Positions 28,285 to 38,072 of a stretch of 64,000 nt of DNA are shown here, one piece after another. The notes below the pieces were generated by a model that worked only from the letters and a program-made list of their open reading frames with translations, searched no databases and had not been told where the DNA came from. The stretch is from Stenotrophomonas tumulicola (GTDB taxonomy: Bacteria > Pseudomonadota > Gammaproteobacteria > Xanthomonadales > Xanthomonadaceae), in NCBI RefSeq assembly GCF_014117215.1, contig NZ_JACGXS010000010.1, positions 1-64,000 of the forward strand. Reading direction: 5' to 3'. A program made the translations under genes and the position numbers. The first letter of the stretch is position 1; each line of letters starts with the position of its first letter.

Positions 28285-29853
28285 ATGGACAGATCCCACA
28301 GGCCCGGTGGCGAGCAGGGGCACGAGGTGCTGCAGCGCGTGCGCCGCGAGGGACGCTGGTGGTGGCTGCAGGCGCGGCACTTCCGCCGCATCTGGCGCTG
28401 GACGCTGCTGGTGGCGGTGGTGCTGTTCGTCGCCCTGGCGCTGCTGCGGCGTCCGTTGGCGGACTGGTTCTGGGATGAGCCGCGCATTGCCCAGCTGGTC
28501 GAACAGGGCAACGCTGCGCTGGTGGCCGGGCGACTGGCTGCGGACGATGGAAAGGGCGCGCGGGAGTACTTCCTGGCTGCGCTGGCGCTGGACAATGACC
28601 GTGCCCAGGCACGCGATGGCCTGGCCCGCACCGGCATGGCGGCACTGCAGGCCGGCAATGCCGCCCTTGCCGAAGGGGACTTGCCGGCTGCGTCCGACGC
28701 CTTGGCGCTGGCGCGGGAACTGCAGGTACCGCAGGCCCAGAGCGATGCATTGGCAGAGCAGCTGCGCCAGCGACGCGTGATTACCGCCGGGCTGGATGTC
28801 GTGCTGCAGCGGGCACGCGTGGCCTTGGACGAGGGACGATTGGACGACGATGCTGAAAGTGCCTTGCCGCTGCTGCAGCGCGTGCTGGAACTACGCCCGC
28901 AGGACGTGGTGGCGCTGGAAACGCGCGAGGATGCGCTGAGCGACCTGCTGCTGCGTGCGCGCCAGGCAAGCGAGCGCGACGACGTGGCGTTGGCGGCCGA
29001 CCTGTTGCGCCGGGCACGGGGTTTTGATCCTGGGCATGCGGACCTGCCCTTCAGCCAGGAGACACTGTCGCGTGCACTGGATGGGCGGGTCCGGCGGGTT
29101 TCCCGCGCAATCGGCCGCGGGCGGCTGGATGCAGCATTGAAGGCATTGGCCCCCGCGCTGCAGGCTGCGCCGGACGAACCTGGCGTCGTGGCGCAGCGTG
29201 ATCGCCTGGTGGCGGCATTGCTGCAGGACAGTCGCCGGCTGGCGCGTGGTTTCCATTTCGATCCGGCGCTGGAGCGTATCGACGAGGCTGGCCAGCTGCA
29301 TGCTGCGCCGCGCGAGCTGGCCCTGGCGCGGCAGGAAATCCAGCGGGCGCGCTCGGCCCGGCAAGCCATGCTGGATGCCGGCACCGTGCCTGGGGCCGGT
29401 CGCGAGGCGCTGGTCCGGCTGCTGGAGCGCATCGCCGAAGCCGAGGCGCGTGGCCGTTTCCTGGCCCCGCCGGGCAACAGCGCCTATGACGCGCTGCGGG
29501 AGGCACAGGCGTTGGCACCTCGTGATCGCCGCGTCGTGGAGGCAGCCGCCCGGCTGCTGCCAGCCAGCAGGAGCTGTTTCGAGGACGCGCTGCGACAGAA
29601 TCGCCTTGAGGCGGCAGGGGGATGCCTGCAGGCGTGGCAGACGCTGGCACCGACGGCTGCCGGCCTCGGACCGGCAAGAACCCGGCTGGCGCAGCGCTGG
29701 ATAGCGGTGGGAAGCGAGCGGCTGGGTGGTGGCGACATGGCTTATGCCGAGACTGCCCTGGAGCGTGCGCGCCAATGGCAGCCGGGGCTGGCCGAGCTGG
29801 CCGCTTTCGAACAACGGGTGCGCCAGGCACGCGGCAGTCCAGGGCGTCGCTGA
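28285..29853 (+). CDS. Membrane-anchored helical-repeat protein of unknown function
   Basis: A 522-residue protein with one membrane helix near residues 38-55 (WTLLVAVVLFVALALL), preceded by a basic Trp/Arg-rich cytoplasmic segment. The rest is Ala/Leu/Arg-rich helix, with TPR-like units such as ARVALDEGRLDDDAESALPL and LLQRVLELRPQDVVALETRE. It is predicted to be an inner-membrane protein with a large periplasmic repeat domain that binds other proteins. It follows relA by 30 bases and may be co-transcribed. No enzymatic motif is visible. Confidence 0.7.
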   Translation: MDRSHRPGGEQGHEVLQRVRREGRWWWLQARHFRRIWRWTLLVAVVLFVALALLRRPLADWFWDEPRIAQLVEQGNAALVAGRLAADDGKGAREYFLAALALDNDRAQARDGLARTGMAALQAGNAALAEGDLPAASDALALARELQVPQAQSDALAEQLRQRRVITAGLDVVLQRARVALDEGRLDDDAESALPLLQRVLELRPQDVVALETREDALSDLLLRARQASERDDVALAADLLRRARGFDPGHADLPFSQETLSRALDGRVRRVSRAIGRGRLDAALKALAPALQAAPDEPGVVAQRDRLVAALLQDSRRLARGFHFDPALERIDEAGQLHAAPRELALARQEIQRARSARQAMLDAGTVPGAGREALVRLLERIAEAEARGRFLAPPGNSAYDALREAQALAPRDRRVVEAAARLLPASRSCFEDALRQNRLEAAGGCLQAWQTLAPTAAGLGPARTRLAQRWIAVGSERLGGGDMAYAETALERARQWQPGLAELAAFEQRVRQARGSPGRR

Positions 29854-29866
29854 GCTGCGTGCCGGC

Positions 29867-31966
29867 TCAGTCGAAGAACACCCGACGTACGCTTTCGCGC
29901 GCGGCATCGAGCGAAAAATGCGTGGCAACGTTGGCAAGGCCGGCCGATGCCAGCCGATGCCACAGCGTCGCGTCCTGGTACAGGCGCACCACCGCGTCGG
30001 CGAAGGCCTCGCTGCCATCGGCGACCACCACGTCCTCGCCGTCCACCAGGTGCATGCCTTCCACTGCACAGGTGGTACCGACCACCGGCTGGCCGTGGGC
30101 CATGCTCAGGTTGATCTTGCCTTTGACGCCAGCCCCGAAGCGCAGCGGGGCGATCGCGATCCGGGCACCGTCCATGTGGGGAACGATGTCCTCGACGAAG
30201 CCGAGCATGTGCACGCCAGGCTGGGTGGCTGCCAGTGCCAGCAGGCTGTCCGGCGCACCGGCACCGATGCAGTGCAGCTCGATGTCCGGCAGGCGCGCGC
30301 GGATGCGTGCGAACACTTCGCCGATGAACCACTGCATCGCATCCAGGTTCGGCGGGTGCCGGAAGCCGCCGACGAATACCAGGTCGCGGCGCTGTTCGAA
30401 GGTCGCACCGGTGCCGGCGACTTCATGCAGGTTGGACACCAGTTCCACCCGTACGCCGGGTGCGTCATGGCGCAGTTGTTCGCGTTCTGCGGCACTGACC
30501 AGTACGGTCACGTCGCACTGCTGCATCACCGCCAGTTCGCTTGCCCGGGTGCGTTCGGCACTGCGCAGCAGGGCCGGGTCGCCGGATATGTCTGCGCCGC
30601 GTCGCTCACGCAGGTAATGCAGGTCCACGGTATCGAACACGCGGCGCGCGCGGGGTGCGAACCGCTTCAGCAGCGGCAGGCACTCCTGCGCCAGGTGGTG
30701 GCGCACCATCATCACCACGTCGAAGCGTGGGCCGTGTTCGCGCAGCCAGCCGCCCAGTGTGTTCAGGAACGGCGCGTACCAGACCTCCACGCCGAGCCGT
30801 TGCAGGGCTTCGGTGGCGGCGCCGCCATGTTCGCGGCGGGTCGGGACGAATACCACGTGCGCGCCTTCCTGCAGCAACAGCCTGATCAGGTTGAACTGGC
30901 GAAGCGAAGCGGAATCGCGCTGCGGCACCGGCACTTCTTCATCAAGCAGCAGCACCTGGCGCTGGCCGCGATGCAGCAGCGCGGGCGAGGGCACGCTGCC
31001 CACCGCCGGCTGCAGCGCCAGCGTGGTCGCCCACCTGGCGGCGAATACCTGTTGGTTGCGTACCTGCCAGGCTTTGACCCCGCTGGTGGTGTCGGTGCCG
31101 TTGCTGGTGCCTTCATCGTGCACAACGCGGGCGGCAGGCTGCACCAGCGTGCGCAGGCCATGCGCGCGCACCTGGAAGGCCAAGTCGGTGTCTTCGTAAT
31201 ATGCCGGACGGTAGCGGGTGTCCAGGCCGCCGAGCTGGTCCCATAGTGCGCGCGGCAACATGATCGCAGCGCCGGAGCCATAGTCGATGTCGCGCAGGCT
31301 GGCAAAGCGTGGATCATCGGCGGATTCGAAACGGCCGTAGCTCCAGCAACTGCCATCGGCGAACACCACCCCGCCCGACTCCTGCAGGCGCCCATCCGGG
31401 TACAGCAGCTGCGCCGCTACCAGCCCGGCGTCCGGCTGGTCGGTGAAGGTGCGCAGCAGGGCATCCAGCCAGCCAGGCTGCGGCACGGTATCGTTGTTGA
31501 GCAGTACCACGTAGCGCCCACGCGAACGCGCCACGCCATCGTTGCAGGCATCGATGAATCCGCCGTTGGTGGCACGAACCTCGTAGCGCAGTCCTTGGAC
31601 CTGTGGCAGCAACGTCGTGGTCGCATCGCTGCTGCCGTCATCGATGACCAGTACTTCGCAGGCAACCTGTGGCGGCCAGGCGGCCAGCGCACGCAGGCAA
31701 GCCACGGTGTGGTCCACGTGGTTGTAGACGGGGATGACGATGCTCACTACCGGTGCGTCGCTGGCTGGCACCGAAGATGGTGCGCATTCCATCGCTTCGG
31801 GTAGCTGCAGTGGGCGCAGTGGAGGGGCGGCGGCGGGGCGTGAATGCACCAGGATGCGCTGCCAGGTGGCGCGCCACCCGCGCATGCGCAGGCTGGCCCA
31901 GCTGCGGCGGGCCAACCCCAGCATGCGGTTCAGGTACGAACGGGCCTCGGCCCAGGACATGCTCAT
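29867..31966 (-). CDS. Two-domain glycosyltransferase (GT2 plus GT4-like)
   Basis: A 699-residue protein. The N-terminal part (about 50-290) is a GT-A family 2 transferase: VVSIVIPVYNH, VIDDGSSDA and the metal-binding LLNNDTVPQPGW. The C-terminal half (about 320-690) looks like a GT-B family 4 transferase, with VFVGGFRHPPNLDAM, HMLGFVEDIVPHMDGARIAI and a terminal HF(S)LDAAR segment. No signal or membrane helix is seen, so it probably acts at the cytoplasmic side of the inner membrane on a surface polysaccharide. It stands alone, with no polysaccharide genes beside it, so the substrate cannot be inferred. Confidence 0.85.
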   Translation of the reverse strand: MSMSWAEARSYLNRMLGLARRSWASLRMRGWRATWQRILVHSRPAAAPPLRPLQLPEAMECAPSSVPASDAPVVSIVIPVYNHVDHTVACLRALAAWPPQVACEVLVIDDGSSDATTTLLPQVQGLRYEVRATNGGFIDACNDGVARSRGRYVVLLNNDTVPQPGWLDALLRTFTDQPDAGLVAAQLLYPDGRLQESGGVVFADGSCWSYGRFESADDPRFASLRDIDYGSGAAIMLPRALWDQLGGLDTRYRPAYYEDTDLAFQVRAHGLRTLVQPAARVVHDEGTSNGTDTTSGVKAWQVRNQQVFAARWATTLALQPAVGSVPSPALLHRGQRQVLLLDEEVPVPQRDSASLRQFNLIRLLLQEGAHVVFVPTRREHGGAATEALQRLGVEVWYAPFLNTLGGWLREHGPRFDVVMMVRHHLAQECLPLLKRFAPRARRVFDTVDLHYLRERRGADISGDPALLRSAERTRASELAVMQQCDVTVLVSAAEREQLRHDAPGVRVELVSNLHEVAGTGATFEQRRDLVFVGGFRHPPNLDAMQWFIGEVFARIRARLPDIELHCIGAGAPDSLLALAATQPGVHMLGFVEDIVPHMDGARIAIAPLRFGAGVKGKINLSMAHGQPVVGTTCAVEGMHLVDGEDVVVADGSEAFADAVVRLYQDATLWHRLASAGLANVATHFSLDAARESVRRVFFD

Positions 31967-32062
31967 CCCGTTGCAACTCCAGCTTAAGCGGAAAAACAGC
32001 TGGCGACCCGTCAGCCCTCGGGGCTGGGTTAGACTCGCCGGACTCTACATTCTCGCATCCCC

Positions 32063-34483
32063 GTGCCCCGACGCTACGATTCCGACGACATCGACGATCA
32101 CGACGACGACACCGGCAATGCGCCCTGGCGCCGTCGGCTGGTCACCTGGGGCATGGCCGCCGTGGCCTTGGGCCTGGGTTTCGTGATCCCCTATACCGTG
32201 TACCTGAACCATCAGGTCACTGCGCGTTTTGGCGAGCTGCGCTGGCAGATCCCGACCCGGGTCTATGCGCGTCCGCTGGTGTTGTTGCCGGGCAAGGCGA
32301 TGGATGCGGCGACGCTGAAGACCGAGCTGGCCGCATCGGCCTACCGCGACGACGGGGCCGGAAAGTCGGCCTCGACCTATGCGGTGCAGGGCAGCCGTTT
32401 CACCATTTCCAGCCGTGGCTACAACGATGTGGATGGCCGGGTGGCTCCGCGCCGGCTGGAGCTGGTGCTGTCCGGCGGCAGCATCACCTCGTTGCGCGAC
32501 GCCGATTCGCGCACGGCGCTGAAAGCCGCCCGGCTGGACCCGGCGCGCATCGCGACGCTGTATGGCCAGAAGCAGGAAGAGCGCCGCCTGATCCGCATGG
32601 AAGAGGCGCCGGACCTGCTGGTCACCGGCCTGCAGGCGGTGGAAGACAAGGATTTCAACCGCCACCATGGCATAGACCTGTCCGGCATCGCCCGCGCGGT
32701 CTGGGTGACGGTGCGGTCCGGTGGCCAGGTGCGGCAGGGTGCTTCCACGTTGACGCAGCAGTTGGCCCGCAGTGGCCTGCTGGGCATCGGCAAGGAGCAG
32801 ACCTTCACCCGCAAGTTCAACGAAGTGCTGTTCGCGCTGATCATGGAAGCGCGCTACGACAAGCGCACCATCTTCGAGGCGTACCTCAACCAGGTCTACC
32901 TGGGCCAGCGCGGCAGCCAGGCGATCCATGGCATGTCATCGGGCGCCGAGTTCTGGTTCGGGCGCGATCTGTCGTCGCTGGAAAGCGAACACATCGCCCT
33001 GCTGATCGGGCTGGTCAAGGGGCCGTCCTATTATGACCCGCGCCGTAATCCGGAACGCGCGCTGGACCGACGCAACTTCGTGCTGGGCAAGCTGCACGAA
33101 GCGAAGCTGATCGACGCCGCCGAATACCAGCGTGCGTTGAAGGCCCCGCTGGGGGTGCCGGAGAGCCCTGGACTGGTGGCGGCCAACCGTTTCCCTGCCT
33201 ATGTGGACCTGGTGCGGCGCCAGCTCGGCCATGACTATCCGGAATCGGTACTGCAGGGCGCCGGCATGAGCGTGATGAGCGGCATGTCGCCCTCCGCGCA
33301 GGCCTATGCCGAAGGTGCGGTGACCCGGACGGTGAAGTCGCTGGAGAGCAAGCGCCGCCCGGAACTGCAGGCGGGCCTGGTGCTGACCGATGTGCACAAC
33401 GGTGATGTGCTGGCGGTGGTCGGCAGCCGCGACGTCGCCTCGCCCGGCTTCAACCGGGCCATCGAGGCGCAGCGCCCGGTGGGTTCGTTGCTGAAGCCAT
33501 TCGTCTACCTGCTGGCGCTGGCACAGCCGGATCGGTATTCGCTGGCCAGTTGGGTGGATGATTCCCCGGTGACGGTGCAACTGGGCCGCAACCGCAACTG
33601 GTCGCCGGGCAATGCGGACAACCGCAGCCATGGCACGGTACGGCTGATCGATGCACTGGCCCATTCCTACAACCAGGCCACCGTGCGGCTGGGCATGCAG
33701 GTGGGGCCGGAACGGGTGACCCAGCTGATCCATGTGCTGGCAGGCCTCAAGGCGGAGTCCAATCCGTCGGTGATCCTGGGATCGACCGACCAGAGCCCCT
33801 ATGCGATGGCGCAGCTTTACCAGTTCCTGGCGTCCGGCGGCGAGATCCAGCCGCTGCATGCCGTGCGTGGGGTGCTTGATCCGGAAGGCAAGCTGCTGAC
33901 GCGCTACGACAAGACCCCGGCGCCCGCGCAGGAAGGCGACTCCATCGCCGCCAACCTGATCAGCATCGGCCTGCAGCAGGTCGTCTCCAGCGGCACCGCG
34001 CAACGGCTGAATGCAGATGGCCTGGGCAGGCTGCAGCCGGCTGGCAAGACCGGCACCTCCAACGATGGGCGCGATAGCTGGTATGCCGGCTATACCGGCG
34101 ATCATCTGGCGGTGGTATGGATGGGCAATGACCAGAACGAGCAGACCGGCCTGTATGGCGCCACCGGCGCGATGCGGGTGTGGTCGGGGATCTTCTCGCG
34201 CCTGCCCAGCGCGCCGTTGCGGGTAAGCAGCAAGGGCGTGGACTGGCAGTACGTGGAGGCCAGCGGTACCAATGCCACCGACGAGGGGTGTCCGGGCGCG
34301 CGACGGTTCCCGTTCGTGGTCGGCTACGCCCCGGCCTATGCGCCCTGCGCGCCGCCTGCGGCAGGGCCGGATGAAGGCGACCAGGGCGGCGGCGGTTGGC
34401 GCAGCTGGTTCGGGCTGGAGCCCAAGCCGGCGGCGGCCCCGGAACCTGCGACCCAACCCGCGCCATCGACGTCTTCAAGGTGA
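32063..34483 (+). CDS. mrcB: Penicillin-binding protein 1B
   Basis: An 806-residue bifunctional class A penicillin-binding protein. A membrane helix at about 33-50 follows an acidic cytoplasmic tail. The glycosyltransferase domain has EDKDFNRHHGID and QGASTLTQQLAR. The transpeptidase has Ser475 in the SLLK box, the SYN box in HSYNQATV, and KTG in AGKTGTSND. It polymerises and cross-links peptidoglycan. The start is GTG at 32063. A TPR lipoprotein gene begins 5 bases after its stop, suggesting a dedicated activator. Confidence 0.95.
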   Translation: MPRRYDSDDIDDHDDDTGNAPWRRRLVTWGMAAVALGLGFVIPYTVYLNHQVTARFGELRWQIPTRVYARPLVLLPGKAMDAATLKTELAASAYRDDGAGKSASTYAVQGSRFTISSRGYNDVDGRVAPRRLELVLSGGSITSLRDADSRTALKAARLDPARIATLYGQKQEERRLIRMEEAPDLLVTGLQAVEDKDFNRHHGIDLSGIARAVWVTVRSGGQVRQGASTLTQQLARSGLLGIGKEQTFTRKFNEVLFALIMEARYDKRTIFEAYLNQVYLGQRGSQAIHGMSSGAEFWFGRDLSSLESEHIALLIGLVKGPSYYDPRRNPERALDRRNFVLGKLHEAKLIDAAEYQRALKAPLGVPESPGLVAANRFPAYVDLVRRQLGHDYPESVLQGAGMSVMSGMSPSAQAYAEGAVTRTVKSLESKRRPELQAGLVLTDVHNGDVLAVVGSRDVASPGFNRAIEAQRPVGSLLKPFVYLLALAQPDRYSLASWVDDSPVTVQLGRNRNWSPGNADNRSHGTVRLIDALAHSYNQATVRLGMQVGPERVTQLIHVLAGLKAESNPSVILGSTDQSPYAMAQLYQFLASGGEIQPLHAVRGVLDPEGKLLTRYDKTPAPAQEGDSIAANLISIGLQQVVSSGTAQRLNADGLGRLQPAGKTGTSNDGRDSWYAGYTGDHLAVVWMGNDQNEQTGLYGATGAMRVWSGIFSRLPSAPLRVSSKGVDWQYVEASGTNATDEGCPGARRFPFVVGYAPAYAPCAPPAAGPDEGDQGGGGWRSWFGLEPKPAAAPEPATQPAPSTSSR

Positions 34484-34488
34484 TTGCC

Positions 34489-35016
34489 ATGAAATTCGCT
34501 TCCCTGCACCGTCTCCTCGTTCCGGCCGTGGCGTGCGTCGTCCTGGCCGCCTGCGTGAGCAGTGCACCGCCGATCGCCACGCCGGTGGATGCAACGACCG
34601 CCGCGCAACGCATGGCGGCCGTGGAAGCCGCTGCCGGTCCGGACGACAAGGAGTTGTCGGTACAGCCGCTGCGCGATCCGCAGGTGGATGACCTGCGTCA
34701 GGGCGCGCAGGCACAGCGCCAGTCCGGTGACCTTGCGGGCGCAGCCGCTCATCTGGACCAGGCGTTGGAAATCGTTGCGGAAGATCCTGCGGTGCTGCAG
34801 GAGCGTGCCGAAGTGGCATTGCTGCAGGGACAGTGGGCGATTGCCGAACAGTTCGCGCGCAAGGCGATCGACCTGGGGTCGAAGACCGGCCCGCTGTGCC
34901 GCCGTCATTGGGCGACCATCGAGCAGGCCCGGTTGGCGCGGGGTGAAAAGGAGAACGCGGTGTCCGCGCATGCGCAGATCGAAGGCTGCACGGTGCCGGG
35001 GATCATGCGCTACTGA
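34489..35016 (+). CDS. TPR lipoprotein next to PBP1b (LpoP-like activator candidate)
   Basis: A 175-residue outer-membrane lipoprotein: signal peptide with lipobox VLAAC (Cys22), then a linker and TPR-type helices (LRQGAQAQRQSGDLAGAAAH, LQERAEVALLQGQWAIAEQF). It starts 5 bases after mrcB. In Pseudomonas a TPR lipoprotein, LpoP, is encoded beside the PBP1b gene and activates it; this one has the same architecture and position. The role is inferred, not proved. The ATG at 34489 is the one that begins the lipoprotein signal. Confidence 0.78.
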   Translation: MKFASLHRLLVPAVACVVLAACVSSAPPIATPVDATTAAQRMAAVEAAAGPDDKELSVQPLRDPQVDDLRQGAQAQRQSGDLAGAAAHLDQALEIVAEDPAVLQERAEVALLQGQWAIAEQFARKAIDLGSKTGPLCRRHWATIEQARLARGEKENAVSAHAQIEGCTVPGIMRY

Positions 35017-35061
35017 CCGTCGAGCGGCGCAGCCCCATCCGCCAGCCGCGCATGGAAAAAG

Positions 35062-35136
35062 GCAGGGCGGGTCCATGACCCGCTGCCGTTGGCGCAATGC
35101 CGGAAACAAGGGCAGTGGGTCATGGGCCGGCTCTAC
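35062..35136. repeat. SMAG/REP-type palindrome pair (GGGTCCATGACCC variant)
   Basis: Head GGCGGGTCCATGACCCGCTG at about 35066-35085 faces a partly decayed tail (GCAGTGGGTCATGGGCCGGC followed by TCTAC) ending at 35136. It lies between the lipoprotein gene and the helicase gene. The core TCCATGA is a subtype also seen at 54893. Confidence 0.7.
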
Positions 35137-35183
35137 CCATCCTCCATTCCCGCCATTCCGAACCGGTATCCTGTAACGCTTCG

Positions 35184-37205
35184 ATGAAGCCCGATCTTGT
35201 CCATGCCAGCCGCGAGGCGCTGAGCGAAGGCGGGGCACTCGCTTCCCACCTGGATGCGTTCGTGCCGCGCCCGGCGCAGCTGTACCTGACCGAAGCCATC
35301 GCCGACACCCTGCAACAACGCGACCTGCTGCTGGCCGAGGCCGGCACCGGCACCGGCAAGACGTATGCCTACCTCGTACCGGTGCTGCTGTCGGGATTGA
35401 AAACCATCATTTCCACCGGCACCCGGGCGCTGCAGGACCAGTTGTACCACCGTGACCTGCCGCGCGTGCGCCAGGCCCTGGGCACGGGCCACCGCAGCGC
35501 GCTGCTCAAGGGTCGCGCCAATTACCTGTGCCGCTACCGCCTGCAGCAGGCACGGGGCGAACCGCGTTTTTCCAGCCCGCAGCAGGCTGCCGAGTTCCAG
35601 CGCATCCTGGCCTGGTCCGGGCGCACCCGGCACGGCGACATGGCCGAGCTGGACGCATTGGCGGACGATTCGCCCCTGCTGCCGATGGTGACCTCGACCG
35701 TGGACAACTGCCTGGGGCCGGACTGTCCCTTCTACGAGGACTGTTTCGTCGTGCAGGCACGCCAGCGCGCCCAGGCTGCCGACGTGGTGGTGGTCAACCA
35801 TCATCTGCTGTTGGCCGACCTGGCACTCAAGCAGGATGGTTTCGGCGAGTTGCTGCCGGGTGCACAGGCTTATGTGATCGATGAAGCGCACCAGTTGCCC
35901 GAACTGGCCGCGCAGTTCTTCGGCGAGGGCTTTGGCATGCGGCCGTGGCAGGAGCTGGCGCGCGATTGCCTTGTTGAAGCGCGCAGCGTTGCCGGTGCAC
36001 AGGCCGCGCTGCAGATGCCGGTGGCGGGCCTGGAGCAGGCGTTGGCCGAGCTGCGCAGGGCGATGGAAGGGTTGCCGCAGCGAGGGACGCAATGGCGTGC
36101 GTTGACGGTGCCTCAGGTACGTGATGGATTCGATGCGGTGATGAGTGCGCTGCACGTCCTGCTGCAGGTGCTGGAGACGCTGCGCGAGGCGGCGGCTGGA
36201 CTGGATGCCTGCCATGCGCGCGCGCGCGAAGCTGTTTCCCGGCTGTCGCGCTGGCTGGGCGATGATGCGCCCGTGCCGGATTTCGATGCCGAGCCCGAGC
36301 AGCAGTCCACGTCCAGCGACGTGCTGTGGTACGAACTCACGCCGCGTGGCTTCCGCTGCCAGCGTACTCCGATGGATGTTTCCGCACCGCTGCGCGAGCA
36401 TCGCCAGCGCAGCCAGGCTGCCTGGATATTCACCTCGGCGACGCTGACGGTAGGTGGAGGTTTCGAGCACATTGCACAGCGCCTGGGCTTGGATGATCCG
36501 CGTACGCTGGTACAGCCCAGCCCCTTCGACTGGCCACGACAAGCCCTGTGCTACCTGCCGGCGGGATTGCCGGATCCGGCATCGCGCGGATTCGGTACGG
36601 CGCTGATCGCCACGTTGCGGCCCGTGCTGGAGGCCTCGCAGGGGCGGGCCTTCCTGCTGTTTGCCTCGCATCGCGCGCTGCGTGAGGCAGCCGAAGCGCT
36701 GCGTGGCGCCCCGTGGCCGATGTTCGTGCAGGGCGAGGCGCCTCGCGCGACGCTGCTGCAGCGTTTCCGTGAATCCGGCAACGGCGTGCTGCTGGGTTCG
36801 GCCAGTTTCCGCGAGGGCGTGGACGTCGTGGGCGATGCACTGAGCGTGGTGGTGATCGACAAATTGCCGTTCGCCGCGCCCGACGACCCGGTGTTCGAAG
36901 CGCGGCTGGATGCCATCCGCCAGCAAGGGGGCAACCCGTTCCGCGATGAGCAGTTGCCGCAGGCGGTGATCGCGCTGAAACAGGGGGTCGGTCGGCTGAT
37001 CCGCAGCGAGACCGACCGCGGCGTGCTGGTGCTGTGCGACCCGCGGCTGCTCAACCGGGGCTATGGGCGCGTATTCCTCGAATCGCTGCCGCCGTTCCGG
37101 CGTACCCGTGAGCTGGCCGATGTGCAGGCCTTCTTTGCGCCACAATGGCCGCTGTCGGCCCCTGCCGGGGAGATTCCACCCGGTGCCTCATTTCCCTTGT
37201 TCTGA
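35184..37205 (+). CDS. ATP-dependent DNA helicase, YoaA/DinG family
   Basis: A 673-residue XPD-like iron-sulfur helicase. Walker A AEAGTGTGKT is at residues 51-60, the DEAH box is in YVIDEAHQLPEL, and the iron-sulfur cysteines are in NYLCRYRL and DNCLGPDCPFYEDC. The C-terminal helicase motif includes GSASFREGVDVVG and GVGRLIRS. The spacing and length are closer to E. coli YoaA, which unwinds damaged or blocked replication forks, than to DinG. The ATG at 35184 is taken after the repeat; tsaB follows 9 bases after the stop. Confidence 0.92.
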   Translation: MKPDLVHASREALSEGGALASHLDAFVPRPAQLYLTEAIADTLQQRDLLLAEAGTGTGKTYAYLVPVLLSGLKTIISTGTRALQDQLYHRDLPRVRQALGTGHRSALLKGRANYLCRYRLQQARGEPRFSSPQQAAEFQRILAWSGRTRHGDMAELDALADDSPLLPMVTSTVDNCLGPDCPFYEDCFVVQARQRAQAADVVVVNHHLLLADLALKQDGFGELLPGAQAYVIDEAHQLPELAAQFFGEGFGMRPWQELARDCLVEARSVAGAQAALQMPVAGLEQALAELRRAMEGLPQRGTQWRALTVPQVRDGFDAVMSALHVLLQVLETLREAAAGLDACHARAREAVSRLSRWLGDDAPVPDFDAEPEQQSTSSDVLWYELTPRGFRCQRTPMDVSAPLREHRQRSQAAWIFTSATLTVGGGFEHIAQRLGLDDPRTLVQPSPFDWPRQALCYLPAGLPDPASRGFGTALIATLRPVLEASQGRAFLLFASHRALREAAEALRGAPWPMFVQGEAPRATLLQRFRESGNGVLLGSASFREGVDVVGDALSVVVIDKLPFAAPDDPVFEARLDAIRQQGGNPFRDEQLPQAVIALKQGVGRLIRSETDRGVLVLCDPRLLNRGYGRVFLESLPPFRRTRELADVQAFFAPQWPLSAPAGEIPPGASFPLF

Positions 37206-37214
37206 ATTGAAACA

Positions 37215-37919
37215 ATGAAACTGCTCGCCTTTGAACTGTCCACCGAAGCCTGCTCGGTCGCCCTCCATGCCGATGGCCAGGTGCTGGAGCGCTTCGAGAT
37301 CGCGCCACGCCGCCATGCCGAGCTGGCGTTGCCGTGGGCGGAGCAGTTGATGGCCGAAGCCGGTATCGCCCGCTCGCAGCTGGACGCGATCGCGTTGGGA
37401 CGCGGGCCGGGGGCATTCACTGGTGTCCGGCTGGCCATTGCGCTGGCGCAGGGTATCGCGCTGGCATTGGACCGGCCGCTGTTGCCGGTATCCACGCTGC
37501 AGGCATTGGCGATGCGTGCGCCGGATGATGCAACGCAGATCCTGGCGGCCATCGATGCACGCATGGGCGAGGTATACGTAGCCCGCTACCAGCGTGTGGA
37601 TGGGGTGCCGCGGTTGCAGGATGCCGAACGGGTATGTCCACCGCAGGCGATGGAAGTGGCTGCCGGCGTGCGCTGCCATGGCGTGGGCACCGGCTTTGCC
37701 GCGGCCGATGCTGCGCTGGTGGTGCAGCTGGGCGATGCGCTGCTGGGCGTGGACGCCACGGCGCTGCCGCGGGCGTCGGACGTGCTGGCACTGGCGTTGC
37801 CGGGACTGGCGCGGGGCGAGGGCATTGCGCCCGAGCGCGTGGAGCCGGCCTACCTGCGCGACAACGTGGCGCTGACGCTGGTGGAGCAGCAGGCACTACG
37901 GGCGTCCAAGGCGAAGTAG
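37215..37919 (+). CDS. tsaB: tRNA t6A modification protein TsaB
   Basis: A 234-residue ASKHA-fold protein that forms the TsaBDE complex needed for threonylcarbamoyl-adenosine at position 37 of ANN-reading tRNAs. The N-terminus MKLLAFELSTEACSVALHAD and the segment LGRGPGAFTGVRLAIALAQG (about 60-80) are diagnostic. It is usually essential. Confidence 0.94.
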   Translation: MKLLAFELSTEACSVALHADGQVLERFEIAPRRHAELALPWAEQLMAEAGIARSQLDAIALGRGPGAFTGVRLAIALAQGIALALDRPLLPVSTLQALAMRAPDDATQILAAIDARMGEVYVARYQRVDGVPRLQDAERVCPPQAMEVAAGVRCHGVGTGFAAADAALVVQLGDALLGVDATALPRASDVLALALPGLARGEGIAPERVEPAYLRDNVALTLVEQQALRASKAK

Positions 37920-37940
37920 GCGGTCGAAAAAGAAAAAGCG

Positions 37941-38016
37941 GTAGCGCCGGGCCATGCCCGGCGGAAACACATCAGACCTCATTACCCCATTCCCGCCGGG
38001 CATGGCCCGGCGCTAC
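37941..38016. repeat. SMAG/REP palindrome pair
   Basis: Head GTAGCGCCGGGCCATGCCCG and mirror tail GCCGGGCATGGCCCGGCGCT enclose about 30 bases. The pair lies between the convergent tsaB and TonB-like genes, where it can act as a bidirectional transcription barrier. Confidence 0.88.
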
Positions 38017-38072
38017 CCCGCCGCATGGACCTGTCGACGTGTCCCGCCGACGCAGCCCAGCCAGCCAACCCT

